Part shown: in pieces, positions 7,188 to 14,823 of the stretch
Numbering within the stretch: position 1 is the first letter of the stretch
Layout: every line of letters starts with the position of its first letter
Position numbers and translations under genes: made by a program
The notes under the pieces: generated by a model
What the model saw: only the letters and a program-made list of their open reading frames with translations
Told to the model about the DNA's origin: nothing
Databases searched by the model: none
Assembly (NCBI GenBank): GCA_963788125.1
Contig: CAWBFN010000002.1
Location: 1,054,001-1,118,000, forward strand
Length of the DNA stretch: 64,000 bases
Direction: 5' to 3'
Source of the DNA: Bog-473 sp963788125
GTDB taxonomy: Bacteria; Actinomycetota; Acidimicrobiia; Acidimicrobiales; RAAP-2

Positions 7188-8593
7188 CGGTCCAGGTCCT
7201 CGGGAGTGGCGAAGGTCCCGGCCACTGCAGTCGCCGCCGCGACGAGCGGTGAGACCAGGTGCGTGCGTCCGCCGCGGCCTTGACGGCCCTCGAAGTTCCG
7301 GTTGGAGGTCGAGGCGCAACGCTCCCCTACGGCGAGCTTGTCGGGGTTCATGGCCAGGCACATGGAGCAGCCCGGCTCGCGCCACTCGAATCCCGCACTC
7401 TCGAAGATCTTGTCGAGCCCTTCGGCCTCGGCCTGCGTCTTTATCCGGTGGGACCCGGGCACGACGAGGGCCCGCAGGCCCGGCCGCACGTGCCGCCCTT
7501 CCAGCACGCCCGCCGCCGCCCGGAGGTCCTCTATCCGGGAGTTGGTGCACGAGCCGAGGAACACGGTGTCAACCGCCACCTCGCGCATCGGGGTTCCGGC
7601 GCGCAGGCCCATGTACGCCAGGGCCCTCTCCGCCGCTTCGCGCTCTCCCGCGTCCTCCATGTCGTCGGGATCGGGGATGCTCCCGCTGATGGGTGCCACC
7701 TGGGCCGGATTGGTACCCCACGTCACATGGGGAGAGATGGTGGCGGCGTCGATGACCACCTCCTTGTCGAAGGTCGCGCCCTCGTCGGTGGTCAGCGTGC
7801 GCCAGTACGAGACGGCGGCCTCCCACTCGGTGCCGGTGGGCGCATGGTCGCGCCCGCGCAGGTAGTCGAAGGTGGTCTGGTCGGGTGCCACCAGCCCGGC
7901 CCGCGCACCGCCCTCAATGCTCATGTTGCACAACGTCATGCGGCCCTCCATCGACAGGGACCGGATGGCCGACCCCCGGTACTCCATGACGTGCCCGATA
8001 CCGCCCCCGGTGCCGATGGCGCCGATGATGGTCAGGGCCACGTCCTTGGCGGTCACGCCGGGCGCCAGCTCGCCCTCGACGGTGACGGCCATGGTGGCCG
8101 GGCGCCGCTGGGGCAGCGACTGCGTGGCCAGGACGTGTTCGACCTCGCTCGTCCCGATGCCGAAGGCGAGGGCCCCGAACGCGCCATGGGTCGAGGTGTG
8201 GCTGTCCCCGCAGACGATCGTCATGCCGGGCTGGGTCCACCCCTGCTCGGGTCCGATCACGTGGACGATCCCCTGGTTGGGGTCACCCATGGGATAGCAG
8301 GTGATGCCGAACTCCTCGCAGTTGGCGTCGAGCACCTGGAGCTGCTTCGCCGAGATCGGATCGGCGACCGGCCGGTCGATGTCGGTGGTGGGGACGTTGT
8401 GGTCGGCCGTCGCCACCGTGAGATCGGGTCGACGCACCGGCCGTCCGGCGAGGCGCAACCCGTCGAAGGCCTGGGGCGAGGTGACCTCGTGGATCAGGTG
8501 CAGGTCGATGTAGAGGAGATCGGGCTCACCCTCATGGGAGTAGACGACGTGGGCGTCCCAGATCTTCTCCGCCAGCGTGCGGGGGGCGGTCAC
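7184..8593 (-). CDS. leuC: 3-isopropylmalate dehydratase large subunit (LeuC)
   Basis: Aconitase-superfamily catalytic subunit carrying a [4Fe-4S] cluster, acting on isopropylmalate and probably citramalate. In the 469-residue protein the three cluster cysteines are visible: Cys349 in FLGSCTNSR, and Cys409 and Cys412 in EPGCSMCLAMNPD. Other landmarks are ATADHNVPT (61-69) and GDSHTSTHGAFG (129-140). The GTG start overlaps the greA stop by 4 bp and its own stop overlaps leuD, so greA, leuC and leuD form one coupled unit. The cluster would be supplied by the SUF system at 27-36 kb. Confidence 0.97.
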   Translation of the reverse strand: MTAPRTLAEKIWDAHVVYSHEGEPDLLYIDLHLIHEVTSPQAFDGLRLAGRPVRRPDLTVATADHNVPTTDIDRPVADPISAKQLQVLDANCEEFGITCYPMGDPNQGIVHVIGPEQGWTQPGMTIVCGDSHTSTHGAFGALAFGIGTSEVEHVLATQSLPQRRPATMAVTVEGELAPGVTAKDVALTIIGAIGTGGGIGHVMEYRGSAIRSLSMEGRMTLCNMSIEGGARAGLVAPDQTTFDYLRGRDHAPTGTEWEAAVSYWRTLTTDEGATFDKEVVIDAATISPHVTWGTNPAQVAPISGSIPDPDDMEDAGEREAAERALAYMGLRAGTPMREVAVDTVFLGSCTNSRIEDLRAAAGVLEGRHVRPGLRALVVPGSHRIKTQAEAEGLDKIFESAGFEWREPGCSMCLAMNPDKLAVGERCASTSNRNFEGRQGRGGRTHLVSPLVAAATAVAGTFATPEDLDR

Positions 8594-9090
8594 TGGTCGA
8601 CGGCGACGATCTCGACCCGCAGGAGGCCGCCCGGCGCCGTGTACTCCACGGTGTCGCCCACGCCCTTTCCGAGGAGGACCTGCCCGAGGGGTGCACTCGG
8701 CGAGAGCACGGGGAGATCGCCCTGCCTCTCCTCGATGGACCCGACGAAGAACCGCTGCACGTCGTCCTCGTCGTCGCCCTCGTAGCGCAGCGTCACCGTG
8801 GTGCCGGTGGCGACGCTCCCGTCGCGGAGCTCGGACTCGTTCACCACCTGGACGTTCTTGAGCAGGGCCTGGAGCTGGCGGATGCGGGACTCCATCTTGC
8901 CCTGCGAGTCCTTGGCGGCGTGGTAGTCGCCGTTCTCGCTCAGGTCGCCCAGCGCCCGGGCCGCTTCGATCTGCTCTGCGATCTCCACCCGCCCACGGGT
9001 GGTCAGGTCCTCCAACTCGGCCACCAGGCGGTCGTACGTGGCCTGGGTGAGGCTGGCCGAGACGGTCTCATTGGTCGATGGGTTGGTCAC
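8590..9090 (-). CDS. greA: Transcription elongation factor GreA
   Basis: Rescues backtracked RNA polymerase by stimulating transcript cleavage. The 166-residue protein has the N-terminal coiled coil with the acidic tip motif ARALGDLSENGDYHAAKD (residues about 44-61) and the C-terminal FKBP-like domain with SPSAPLGQVLLGKGVGD. The GTG start at 9090 has a strong Shine-Dalgarno (AGAAGGA, complement of 9097-9103) at 6 nt spacing. A TAGCCT -10 box lies at 9127-9132 on the complement. It is the promoter-proximal gene of greA-leuC-leuD, an unusual partner for leucine genes, and is divergent from the leuB leader. Confidence 0.97.
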   Translation of the reverse strand: MTNPSTNETVSASLTQATYDRLVAELEDLTTRGRVEIAEQIEAARALGDLSENGDYHAAKDSQGKMESRIRQLQALLKNVQVVNESELRDGSVATGTTVTLRYEGDDEDDVQRFFVGSIEERQGDLPVLSPSAPLGQVLLGKGVGDTVEYTAPGGLLRVEIVAVDQ

Positions 9091-9152
9091 GAACTGTCCT
9101 TCTGGTGGGGCTCGGCGGCGGGTACCAGGCTAATCGGCGGGTGCCGGCGTTG

Positions 9153-9181
9153 TTGACGGGACATGCAGGCTGGGGGAGACT
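9153..9181 (+). promoter_or_regulatory. Sigma-70-type promoter of the leuB leader
   Basis: TTGACG (9153-9158), a 17-bp spacer, and GAGACT (9176-9181). The spacing from the -35 box to the following leader ATG (38 bp) is identical to that in front of leuA. The predicted start point is about A9188, 3 nt before the leader ATG at 9191. Confidence 0.65.
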
Positions 9182-9190
9182 GGAGGGAGC

Positions 9191-9229
9191 ATGTACCGCC
9201 CCGAGCACGTTGTAGGCATTATTCACTAG
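9191..9229 (+). CDS. leuB leader peptide with Val-Val and Ile-Ile
   Basis: A 12-codon ORF, MYRPEHVVGIIH, ending in TAG at 9227-9229. It has adjacent Val codons (GTT GTA) and adjacent Ile codons (ATT ATT). All four are A/T-ending and look rare in this GC-rich genome, as expected for codons used to sense charged tRNA levels. GGAGGGAG lies directly upstream, although it would be mostly absent from the mRNA if transcription starts near 9188. It precedes a terminator and leuB-ilvE-cimA, whose products include isoleucine and valine, matching the codons. Confidence 0.72.
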   Translation: MYRPEHVVGIIH

Positions 9230-9281
9230 GCGCGCCACATCCCCGCGCGCCGTCGAACCGTCCACCACGTGGACGGTTTTT
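9229..9281 (+). terminator. leuB attenuator terminator
   Basis: A perfect 10-bp stem, AACCGTCCAC (9256-9265) with GTGGACGGTT (9269-9278), a CAC loop and a following T run to 9281 form a classical intrinsic terminator between the leader peptide and leuB. A GC stem (9229-9234 with 9246-9251) lies between leader stop and terminator and may be the competing structure. The stretch after the terminator (9280-9335) is unusually AT-rich and contains AAGACCGA twice. Confidence 0.75.
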
Positions 9282-9343
9282 CAATTTCCGAAGACCGATT
9301 CGAATTTCACATTTCAGAAGACCGAGAGAAAAAGGCACGACCA

Positions 9344-10402
9344 GTGAGCACAGGCACGGACAGGAGGCGGATCGCGGTCATCGGCGGCGACGGTATCGGG
9401 CCCGAGGTGTGCGCCGAGGCGCTCAAGGTGGTGGCGGCGGCCGGGATCGAGCTCCAGACCACCGAGTTCGACCTCGGGGCGGACCGCTATCGGCGGGACG
9501 GGAGCGTCCTCCCCGATGACGTGCTCGAGGATCTCCGGAGCTACGACGCCATCCTCCTCGGTGCGGTCGGGCCGCCGGTGGGCGACACGTCCGTCCCTCC
9601 GGGCACCCTGGAACGGGGCTTGCTCCTCCGGTTGCGCTTCGAGCTCGACCTCTACGTGAACCTCCGGCCCTTCACCGGTGTTCCCGGTTCGATCGCCGAG
9701 GGAGCGGACTTCGTGGTCGTCCGGGAGAACACCGAGGGCACGTACGCCGGCGAGGGCGGATTCCTGCGCCGCGGCACGCCCCACGAGGTGGCCACCCAAG
9801 GGTCGGTCAACACCCGCATGGGGGTCGAACGGTGCGCGCGCTTCGCCTTCGAGCTCGCCGCTCGGCGGCCGCGCCACCGCCTCACCCTGGTGCACAAGTC
9901 CAACGTGCTCACCTTCGCCGGCGACCTGTGGACCCGCACGGTCACCGAGCTGTCGAGCCAGTTCCCCGACGTCGAATGGGACTACAACCACGTCGACGCC
10001 GCGTGCATCTACCTGGTGGAGCAGCCGGGCCGCTACGACGTCATCGTGACCGACAACCTGTTCGGCGACATCCTCACCGACCTGGCCGGCGCGGTCAGCG
10101 GGGGTATCGGCTTCGCCGCCTCGGCCAACCTGAACCCCGCCCGAACCGGGCCGTCGCTGTTCGAGCCGGTGCACGGCGCGGCCCACGACATCGCCGGCCG
10201 GGGTGTGGCCAACCCGCTGGCCGCCATCCACTCCGCCGCCCTCATGCTCGAGCACCTGGGGGAGACCGACGCGGCCCGACGGATCCTCAAGGCTCTGGCC
10301 GAGCAGTCCAACGCCATGTCGACCATGTCGACCACGTCGACCACGTCCAGCACTCCACTGTCCACGACGGCCGTGGGCGACGCCATCGCAGAAAGGCTCT
10401 GA
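9344..10402 (+). CDS. leuB: 3-isopropylmalate dehydrogenase (LeuB)
   Basis: NAD-dependent oxidative decarboxylation of 3-isopropylmalate, and of the 3-methylmalate made from citramalate. The 352-residue product begins VSTGTDRRRIAVIGGDGIGP; further landmarks are FVVVRENTEGTYAGEGG and the metal/NAD loop VTDNLFGDILTDLAGAVSGG. The GTG at 9344 follows GAGAAAAAGG and was preferred to an ATG at 9269, which lies inside the upstream terminator stem. The C-terminal region has a Ser/Thr-rich insert from a tandem 9-bp repeat. ilvE follows after 2 bp and cimA overlaps ilvE, so the three form an operon under the leader attenuator. Confidence 0.95.
   Translation: MSTGTDRRRIAVIGGDGIGPEVCAEALKVVAAAGIELQTTEFDLGADRYRRDGSVLPDDVLEDLRSYDAILLGAVGPPVGDTSVPPGTLERGLLLRLRFELDLYVNLRPFTGVPGSIAEGADFVVVRENTEGTYAGEGGFLRRGTPHEVATQGSVNTRMGVERCARFAFELAARRPRHRLTLVHKSNVLTFAGDLWTRTVTELSSQFPDVEWDYNHVDAACIYLVEQPGRYDVIVTDNLFGDILTDLAGAVSGGIGFAASANLNPARTGPSLFEPVHGAAHDIAGRGVANPLAAIHSAALMLEHLGETDAARRILKALAEQSNAMSTMSTTSTTSSTPLSTTAVGDAIAERL
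10313..10348 (+). repeat. Tandem 9-bp repeat inside leuB
   Basis: Four near-identical nonamers: GCCATGTCG, ACCATGTCG, ACCACGTCG, ACCACGTCC. In frame they encode a Ser/Thr/Met stretch shortly before the conserved C terminus of LeuB, so copy-number change would not disrupt the frame. Confidence 0.7.
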
Positions 10403-10404
10403 CA

Positions 10405-11334
10405 ATGCCCATTACACCGACCGACAAGATCTGGATGGACGGCGAGCTGGTCGACTGGGCCGACGCCACCGTGCACGTGCTGACCCACACCATGCACTAC
10501 GGCTCCGGCGTGTTCGAAGGCGTCCGGGCCTACCCGACCTCGAGGGGGGTGGCCGTCTTCCGCCTCGGTGACCACATCCGGCGGCTCTTCGCCTCGGCCA
10601 AGGTCTTCATGATCGACATTCCCTACACGGTCGACGAGATCGTGGCGGCCAGCCGCGAGGTGGTCAGGGTCAACGGGCTCACCGACGGCTGCTACTTGCG
10701 ACCGCTGGTCTACCTCGGCTACGGCGAGATGGGCCTGAACCCGCTGCCCTGCACGACCAACGTCTCCATCGCCGCCTGGCCGTGGGGCACCTACCTGGGC
10801 GACGAGGGCGTGGCCAACGGCGTGACGTGCAAGATCAGCTCGTGGCGGCGCCACGATCCCAACGCCGTCCCCACCGCAGCCAAGGGCACCGGGATGTACG
10901 TGAACTCCTCGCTGGCCAAGGTGGAGGCGATCAAGGCCGGGTACGACGAGGCGATCCTGCTCGCCCCCGATGGCAACGTCAGCGAATGCACCGGCGAGAA
11001 CATCTTCATCGTGCGCGACGGCGTCCTCGTGACCCCGCCCACCTCGGACGCCGGCGCACTCGACGGCATCACCCAGAGCTCGGTCGAGACCATCGCGGCC
11101 GACCTCGGCTTCGAGGTGCGCCACGAGCAGATCATCCGCACCGACCTCTACCTGGCCGACGAGGCGTTTCTCACCGGGACAGCGGCCGAGGTCGTACCCA
11201 TCCGCGCCGTGGACGACCGGACGGTCGGTGACGGGAAGCCGGGGCCGATCACGCGCGAGGTGCAGCAGACCTACTTCGCCGCCGTGCGGGGCGAGGTCGA
11301 TCGCTACAAGGACTGGCTCGACCATGTCGACTGA
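10405..11334 (+). CDS. ilvE: Branched-chain amino acid aminotransferase (IlvE)
   Basis: Fold-type IV PLP transaminase that makes Leu, Ile and Val from their 2-oxoacids. The 309-residue protein starts MPITPTDKIWMDGELVDWAD and has the early motif HTMHYGSGVFEGVRAY (28-43), the PLP lysine Lys160 in AAKGTGMYVNSS, and SECTGENIFIV. The ATG at 10405 has GAAAGG about 8 nt upstream and follows the leuB stop by 2 bp; its end overlaps the start of cimA by 11 bp. Context and motifs agree on IlvE rather than the related D-alanine aminotransferase or aminodeoxychorismate lyase. Confidence 0.95.
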   Translation: MPITPTDKIWMDGELVDWADATVHVLTHTMHYGSGVFEGVRAYPTSRGVAVFRLGDHIRRLFASAKVFMIDIPYTVDEIVAASREVVRVNGLTDGCYLRPLVYLGYGEMGLNPLPCTTNVSIAAWPWGTYLGDEGVANGVTCKISSWRRHDPNAVPTAAKGTGMYVNSSLAKVEAIKAGYDEAILLAPDGNVSECTGENIFIVRDGVLVTPPTSDAGALDGITQSSVETIAADLGFEVRHEQIIRTDLYLADEAFLTGTAAEVVPIRAVDDRTVGDGKPGPITREVQQTYFAAVRGEVDRYKDWLDHVD

Positions 11335-12937
11335 TCACGCCCACGCCCACGACTACGAGGTGCCGGCCCTCCCCGAGTCGGTCGACATCTTCGACACCAT
11401 CCTGCGCGACGGCAGTCAGCAGGAGGGGCTCTCCCTCACGGTGGACGACAAGCTGCGGGTGGCCGAGCAGCTCGACCATCTGGGCGTCACCTTCATTGAG
11501 GGCGGATGGCCGGGTGCCAATCCGAAGGACATCGAGTTCTTCGCCCGGGCGCGCCGTGAGCTCTCGCTCTCGACCGCCACCCTGGTGGCCTTCGGCTCGA
11601 CGCGCCGCGCCGGTGTGCGGGCCCAGGACGACGCCGTCCTGGCCAACCTCATCGACGCGGGCGCACCCGTCGTCTGCATCGTGGCCAAGTCGTGGGATCG
11701 GCACGTCGAAGAGGCACTGCGCACCTCGCTCGACGAGGCGGTGGCGATGGTGGGCGACTCGGTCCGCTACCTGGCCGCCCACGGTCTGCGGGTGTTCCTC
11801 GATGCCGAGCACTTCTTCGACGGCTACCGGAACAACCCCGAGTTCGCCCTCTCCGTGTTGGCCGCGGCGGAGGAGGAGGGGGCGGAAGCCCTCGTGCTGT
11901 GCGACACCAACGGCGGCTCGCTGCCCGACTACGTCGGCCAGGCCGTGGCCGATGTGCGGGCCCGCTCCAGCGCCCAGCTGGGGATCCACTGCCACAACGA
12001 TGCCGGGTGCGCGGTGGCCAACTCGCTGGTGGCCGTCCAGGCCGGTGTCACGCAGGTCCAGGGCTGCATCAACGGATACGGGGAACGCGCCGGCAACACC
12101 GACCTCTCCGCCGCCATCCCCAACCTCTCGCTGAAACTCAACATCCGCACCATCCCCGCCGACCGCCTCGAGCGCCTCACCCCGGTGTCCCATCACATCG
12201 CCGAACTGGTGAACATCGCGCCCAACCCCCAGCAGGCCTACGTGGGCCACTCGGTCTTCGCCCACAAAGGGGGCCTGCACGCCAGCGCGGTGGCCCGCAG
12301 CGCCGACCTCTACGAGCACGTGGTGCCGAGCTCGGTGGGGAACGGCACCCGGGTGGTCGTCTCGGAGATGGCCGGGCGCTCGACCCTGGCCATGAAGGCG
12401 GCCGAGCTCGGGCTGGAACTCGACGGCGAGGTGCTCGGTCGGGTGCTCGACGAGCTGAAGCGCCTGGAGCACGAGGGCTACCACTTCGAGGTGGCCGACG
12501 GCTCGCTCGAGCTGTTGCTGCGGCGGGCGGCGGGATGGACCTCCGACTACTTCGGCGTCGAGTCCTTCCGCATCATCACCGATCATGGGACCACCTCCTT
12601 CGGGGTCACGACGGAAGCCACCGTCAAGGTACGGGTGGACGGGGAGCGCATCGTGGCCACGGCCGAGGGGAACGGCCCGGTGAACGCCCTCGACGCCGCG
12701 CTGCGCGGCGCCATCGGCCCCCGCTTCCCCGTGCTGGCCGGCATCCACCTCACCGACTACCGGGTGCGGGTGCTCGATACGGGCAAGGGCACCGGTGCGG
12801 TCACACGCGTGCTGGTGGACACCACCGACGGGGAGACCGTCTGGACCACCATCGGGGTCTCAGAGAACATCATTGAGGCCAGTTGGCAGGCCCTCTACGA
12901 CTCGGTCGTCTTCGGGCTCCTGCACTCCGGGGACTAG
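11324..12937 (+). CDS. cimA: Citramalate synthase (CimA)
   Basis: Condenses pyruvate and acetyl-CoA to (R)-citramalate, opening the threonine-independent route to isoleucine. The 537-residue product is a LeuA/homocitrate-synthase relative distinct from the LeuA in this window: TIM-barrel motif DTILRDGSQQEG (24-35), GIHCHNDAGCAVANS, GYGERAGNTDL and a C-terminal dimer/regulatory domain. The pattern VDIFDTILRDGSQQEG and the long C-terminal region fit the CimA (TIGR00977-like) branch. It starts inside the end of ilvE. The neighbouring LeuCD and LeuB would convert citramalate to 2-oxobutyrate, so the block supplies isoleucine as well as leucine. Confidence 0.92.
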   Translation: MSTDHAHAHDYEVPALPESVDIFDTILRDGSQQEGLSLTVDDKLRVAEQLDHLGVTFIEGGWPGANPKDIEFFARARRELSLSTATLVAFGSTRRAGVRAQDDAVLANLIDAGAPVVCIVAKSWDRHVEEALRTSLDEAVAMVGDSVRYLAAHGLRVFLDAEHFFDGYRNNPEFALSVLAAAEEEGAEALVLCDTNGGSLPDYVGQAVADVRARSSAQLGIHCHNDAGCAVANSLVAVQAGVTQVQGCINGYGERAGNTDLSAAIPNLSLKLNIRTIPADRLERLTPVSHHIAELVNIAPNPQQAYVGHSVFAHKGGLHASAVARSADLYEHVVPSSVGNGTRVVVSEMAGRSTLAMKAAELGLELDGEVLGRVLDELKRLEHEGYHFEVADGSLELLLRRAAGWTSDYFGVESFRIITDHGTTSFGVTTEATVKVRVDGERIVATAEGNGPVNALDAALRGAIGPRFPVLAGIHLTDYRVRVLDTGKGTGAVTRVLVDTTDGETVWTTIGVSENIIEASWQALYDSVVFGLLHSGD

Positions 12938-12948
12938 CCTGCCCGGCT

Positions 12949-13404
12949 ATGACCCAACCGACCTTTGTGCCCATCAGCGAGGCCGATCAGGTGCGGCCGG
13001 CCCGTCACCTCCATGTCCCCGGGTCCTGGACCACCACCCGCCCGGCCGAGCTCACGACGCCCACGGCGCGGCGCGGGCGCCTCGTGGGCACCCCGGGCCC
13101 CGACGCCGGGTTCGCCCTGCGGCTGGCCCACCGCTGCGCGCCTGACCTGAAGCTCACGGAGGGCGAGGTGGAGCACGACGTCGTGGTGGGCTGCGCCCTC
13201 ATCGCCGCCCGTCGTGCCGCCCTCTTCGGCCGTGGGCCCTGCATCTACGACGTCGAGCGGGCGCTGGCGTTGTGGGGATTCCTGGTGGACGCCCCGGCGG
13301 CACTGGTGGCGGCGCGCCGGCAGGCGTTCTCCTCGGTCTCGCACGACTACGTGGCCCAGCGCGCCCTGGTCGACTCCATCCCCGAGGAGGACCTCAGGCT
13401 GTGA
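12949..13404 (+). CDS. Conserved hypothetical protein, unknown function
   Basis: Encodes 151 residues with no domain I recognise. The protein is soluble, with a middle segment DAGFALRLAHRCAPDLKL and a helical C-terminal half. ATG at 12949 is preceded by TAGCCT (12935-12940) with an 8-nt gap, fitting a leaderless promoter that overlaps the cimA stop codon. Its stop overlaps the GTG of the following acyl-CoA dehydrogenase (GTGA), so the two are probably coupled. A function in acyl-CoA metabolism is only suggested by position. Confidence 0.75.
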   Translation: MTQPTFVPISEADQVRPARHLHVPGSWTTTRPAELTTPTARRGRLVGTPGPDAGFALRLAHRCAPDLKLTEGEVEHDVVVGCALIAARRAALFGRGPCIYDVERALALWGFLVDAPAALVAARRQAFSSVSHDYVAQRALVDSIPEEDLRL

Positions 13405-14555
13405 CCGACTCGACCTTCGCCCTCACCGAGGAGCAGCGCCAGTTCCGCGAGACCCTGCGCCAGTTCGCGGAGGCGCGGATCGCCCCCCATGCGGCGGAGG
13501 TCGACCGCACCGCCGAGTTCCCCTGGGAGTCCTTCGCCGCCTGCCGCGAGCTCGAGTTGCCGTCGTTGGGCATACCCGAGGCCTACGGCGGGGCCGGGGC
13601 GGACATGGTGACCCAGGCCATCGTCACCGAGGAGCTGTCCCGCGTCTGCGCCTCGACCTCGCTGACCATCCTCATCTCCAAGCTCGGGATGCTGCCCGTC
13701 ATCAACTGGGGCAGCGAAGAGCTGAAGCGCCACTACCTGCCCAAGGTGGCCACGGGGGAGATGCAGGCCAGCTACTGCCTCTCGGAAGCCGATGCCGGCA
13801 GCGACGTCGCCGCCATGCGGGCGCGGGCCGTACGCGACGGGAGCGACTACATCCTCACGGGTTCCAAGTTCTGGATCACCAACGCCGGGATCTCCGACGT
13901 CTACGTGGTCTTCGCCAAGACGGACCCCGACGCGGGTGGGCGCGGGATCTCCTGCTTCTTGGTGGAGCGGGACTGGGGCGTCACCGTGCCGAGGCTGGTG
14001 GAGAAGATGGGGATGCGGGGGAGCCCTACCGGTGAGGTCGTCCTCGAAGAGGTGCGCGTGCCGGCGTCGCACCGCATCGGCGAAGAGGGCCAGGGCTTCA
14101 TGATCGCCATGCACACCCTGGACCGGAGCCGACCCACCATCGGCGCCCAGGCGGTGGGCATCGCGCAGGGGGCCATCGACTTCTCCGCCTCCTACATGAA
14201 GCAGCGGCACGCCTTCGGCGCGCCGATCGCCGACCTGCAGGGGCTCCGCTTCATGCTGGCCGACATGGCCATGCGCAACGAGGCGGCCCGGGCACTGGTC
14301 TACCGGGCCTGCTCCATGGTCGATCACGACCCCACCGGCGAGTTGACCCAGTTCGGGGCCATGGCCAAGGCATTCGCCTCCGACACGTCGATGTGGGTCA
14401 CCGTCGAAGCGGTGCAGCTCCTGGGTGGGTACGGCTATACCAAGGAGTTCCCGGTGGAGCGGTTCCTGCGCGACGCCAAGGTCACCCAGATTTACGAGGG
14501 GACCAACCAGGTGCAGCGGATCGTCATCTCCCGCGCGCTGCTGAGGGGCGCCTGA
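13401..14555 (+). CDS. Acyl-CoA dehydrogenase (short-chain/butyryl type)
   Basis: FAD-dependent alpha,beta-dehydrogenation of an acyl-CoA. The 384-residue product shows the complete family layout: N-terminal helices (FALTEEQRQFRETLRQFAE), the FAD/substrate motif YCLSEADAGSDVAAM, GSKFWITNAGISD, and the C-terminal catalytic segment IYEGTNQVQRIVISR with the usual Glu base. GYGYTKEFPVERFLRDAK is also typical. The GTG start overlaps the upstream gene by 4 bp. Substrate chain length cannot be fixed from sequence; the closest pattern is butyryl-CoA dehydrogenase. Confidence 0.93.
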   Translation: MTDSTFALTEEQRQFRETLRQFAEARIAPHAAEVDRTAEFPWESFAACRELELPSLGIPEAYGGAGADMVTQAIVTEELSRVCASTSLTILISKLGMLPVINWGSEELKRHYLPKVATGEMQASYCLSEADAGSDVAAMRARAVRDGSDYILTGSKFWITNAGISDVYVVFAKTDPDAGGRGISCFLVERDWGVTVPRLVEKMGMRGSPTGEVVLEEVRVPASHRIGEEGQGFMIAMHTLDRSRPTIGAQAVGIAQGAIDFSASYMKQRHAFGAPIADLQGLRFMLADMAMRNEAARALVYRACSMVDHDPTGELTQFGAMAKAFASDTSMWVTVEAVQLLGGYGYTKEFPVERFLRDAKVTQIYEGTNQVQRIVISRALLRGA

Positions 14556-14558
14556 GGC

Positions 14559-14786
14559 TCACTTGGCCCGCATCTCCTTGGCCCGGTCGATCTGCCTGCG
14601 GCGCGACTGCGCGACGAGCCACTCGCTGGCCCGACCCACCTGGCTCGGATGCGGTGCGTGGTTGAGTCCGAGCGGACTGTCGGTCAGGATCCCGCATCGC
14701 CGGCACACCGACATCCGCCCGTTGGTCTCCGGTGCGTGATCCGCATCGAGCTGGGCGCCTACGTGCGATGTCTCGGCTGAGGTCAT
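14559..14786 (-). CDS. Small CxxC protein, unknown function
   Basis: Encodes 75 residues with a single CRRCG knuckle near residue 33 and a basic C-terminal helix (QSRRRQIDRAKEMRAK). The ATG at 14786 was chosen over one five codons upstream because the conserved-looking sequence begins after it; the choice is uncertain. It is convergent with the acyl-CoA dehydrogenase, whose stop is 3 bp away, and lies downstream of lgt on the same strand. With only two Cys and one nearby His it may bind zinc as a dimer. No function can be assigned. Confidence 0.6.
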   Translation of the reverse strand: MTSAETSHVGAQLDADHAPETNGRMSVCRRCGILTDSPLGLNHAPHPSQVGRASEWLVAQSRRRQIDRAKEMRAK

Positions 14787-14823
14787 GGTCCTCCGATCCA
14801 CCCACCCTACGCCGCATCGGGCG

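Noticed and set aside
9269..9343. ATG at 9269 as the leuB start
   Set aside because: It lies inside the 3' arm of the terminator and adds residues unlike LeuB; GTG 9344 gives the normal N terminus.
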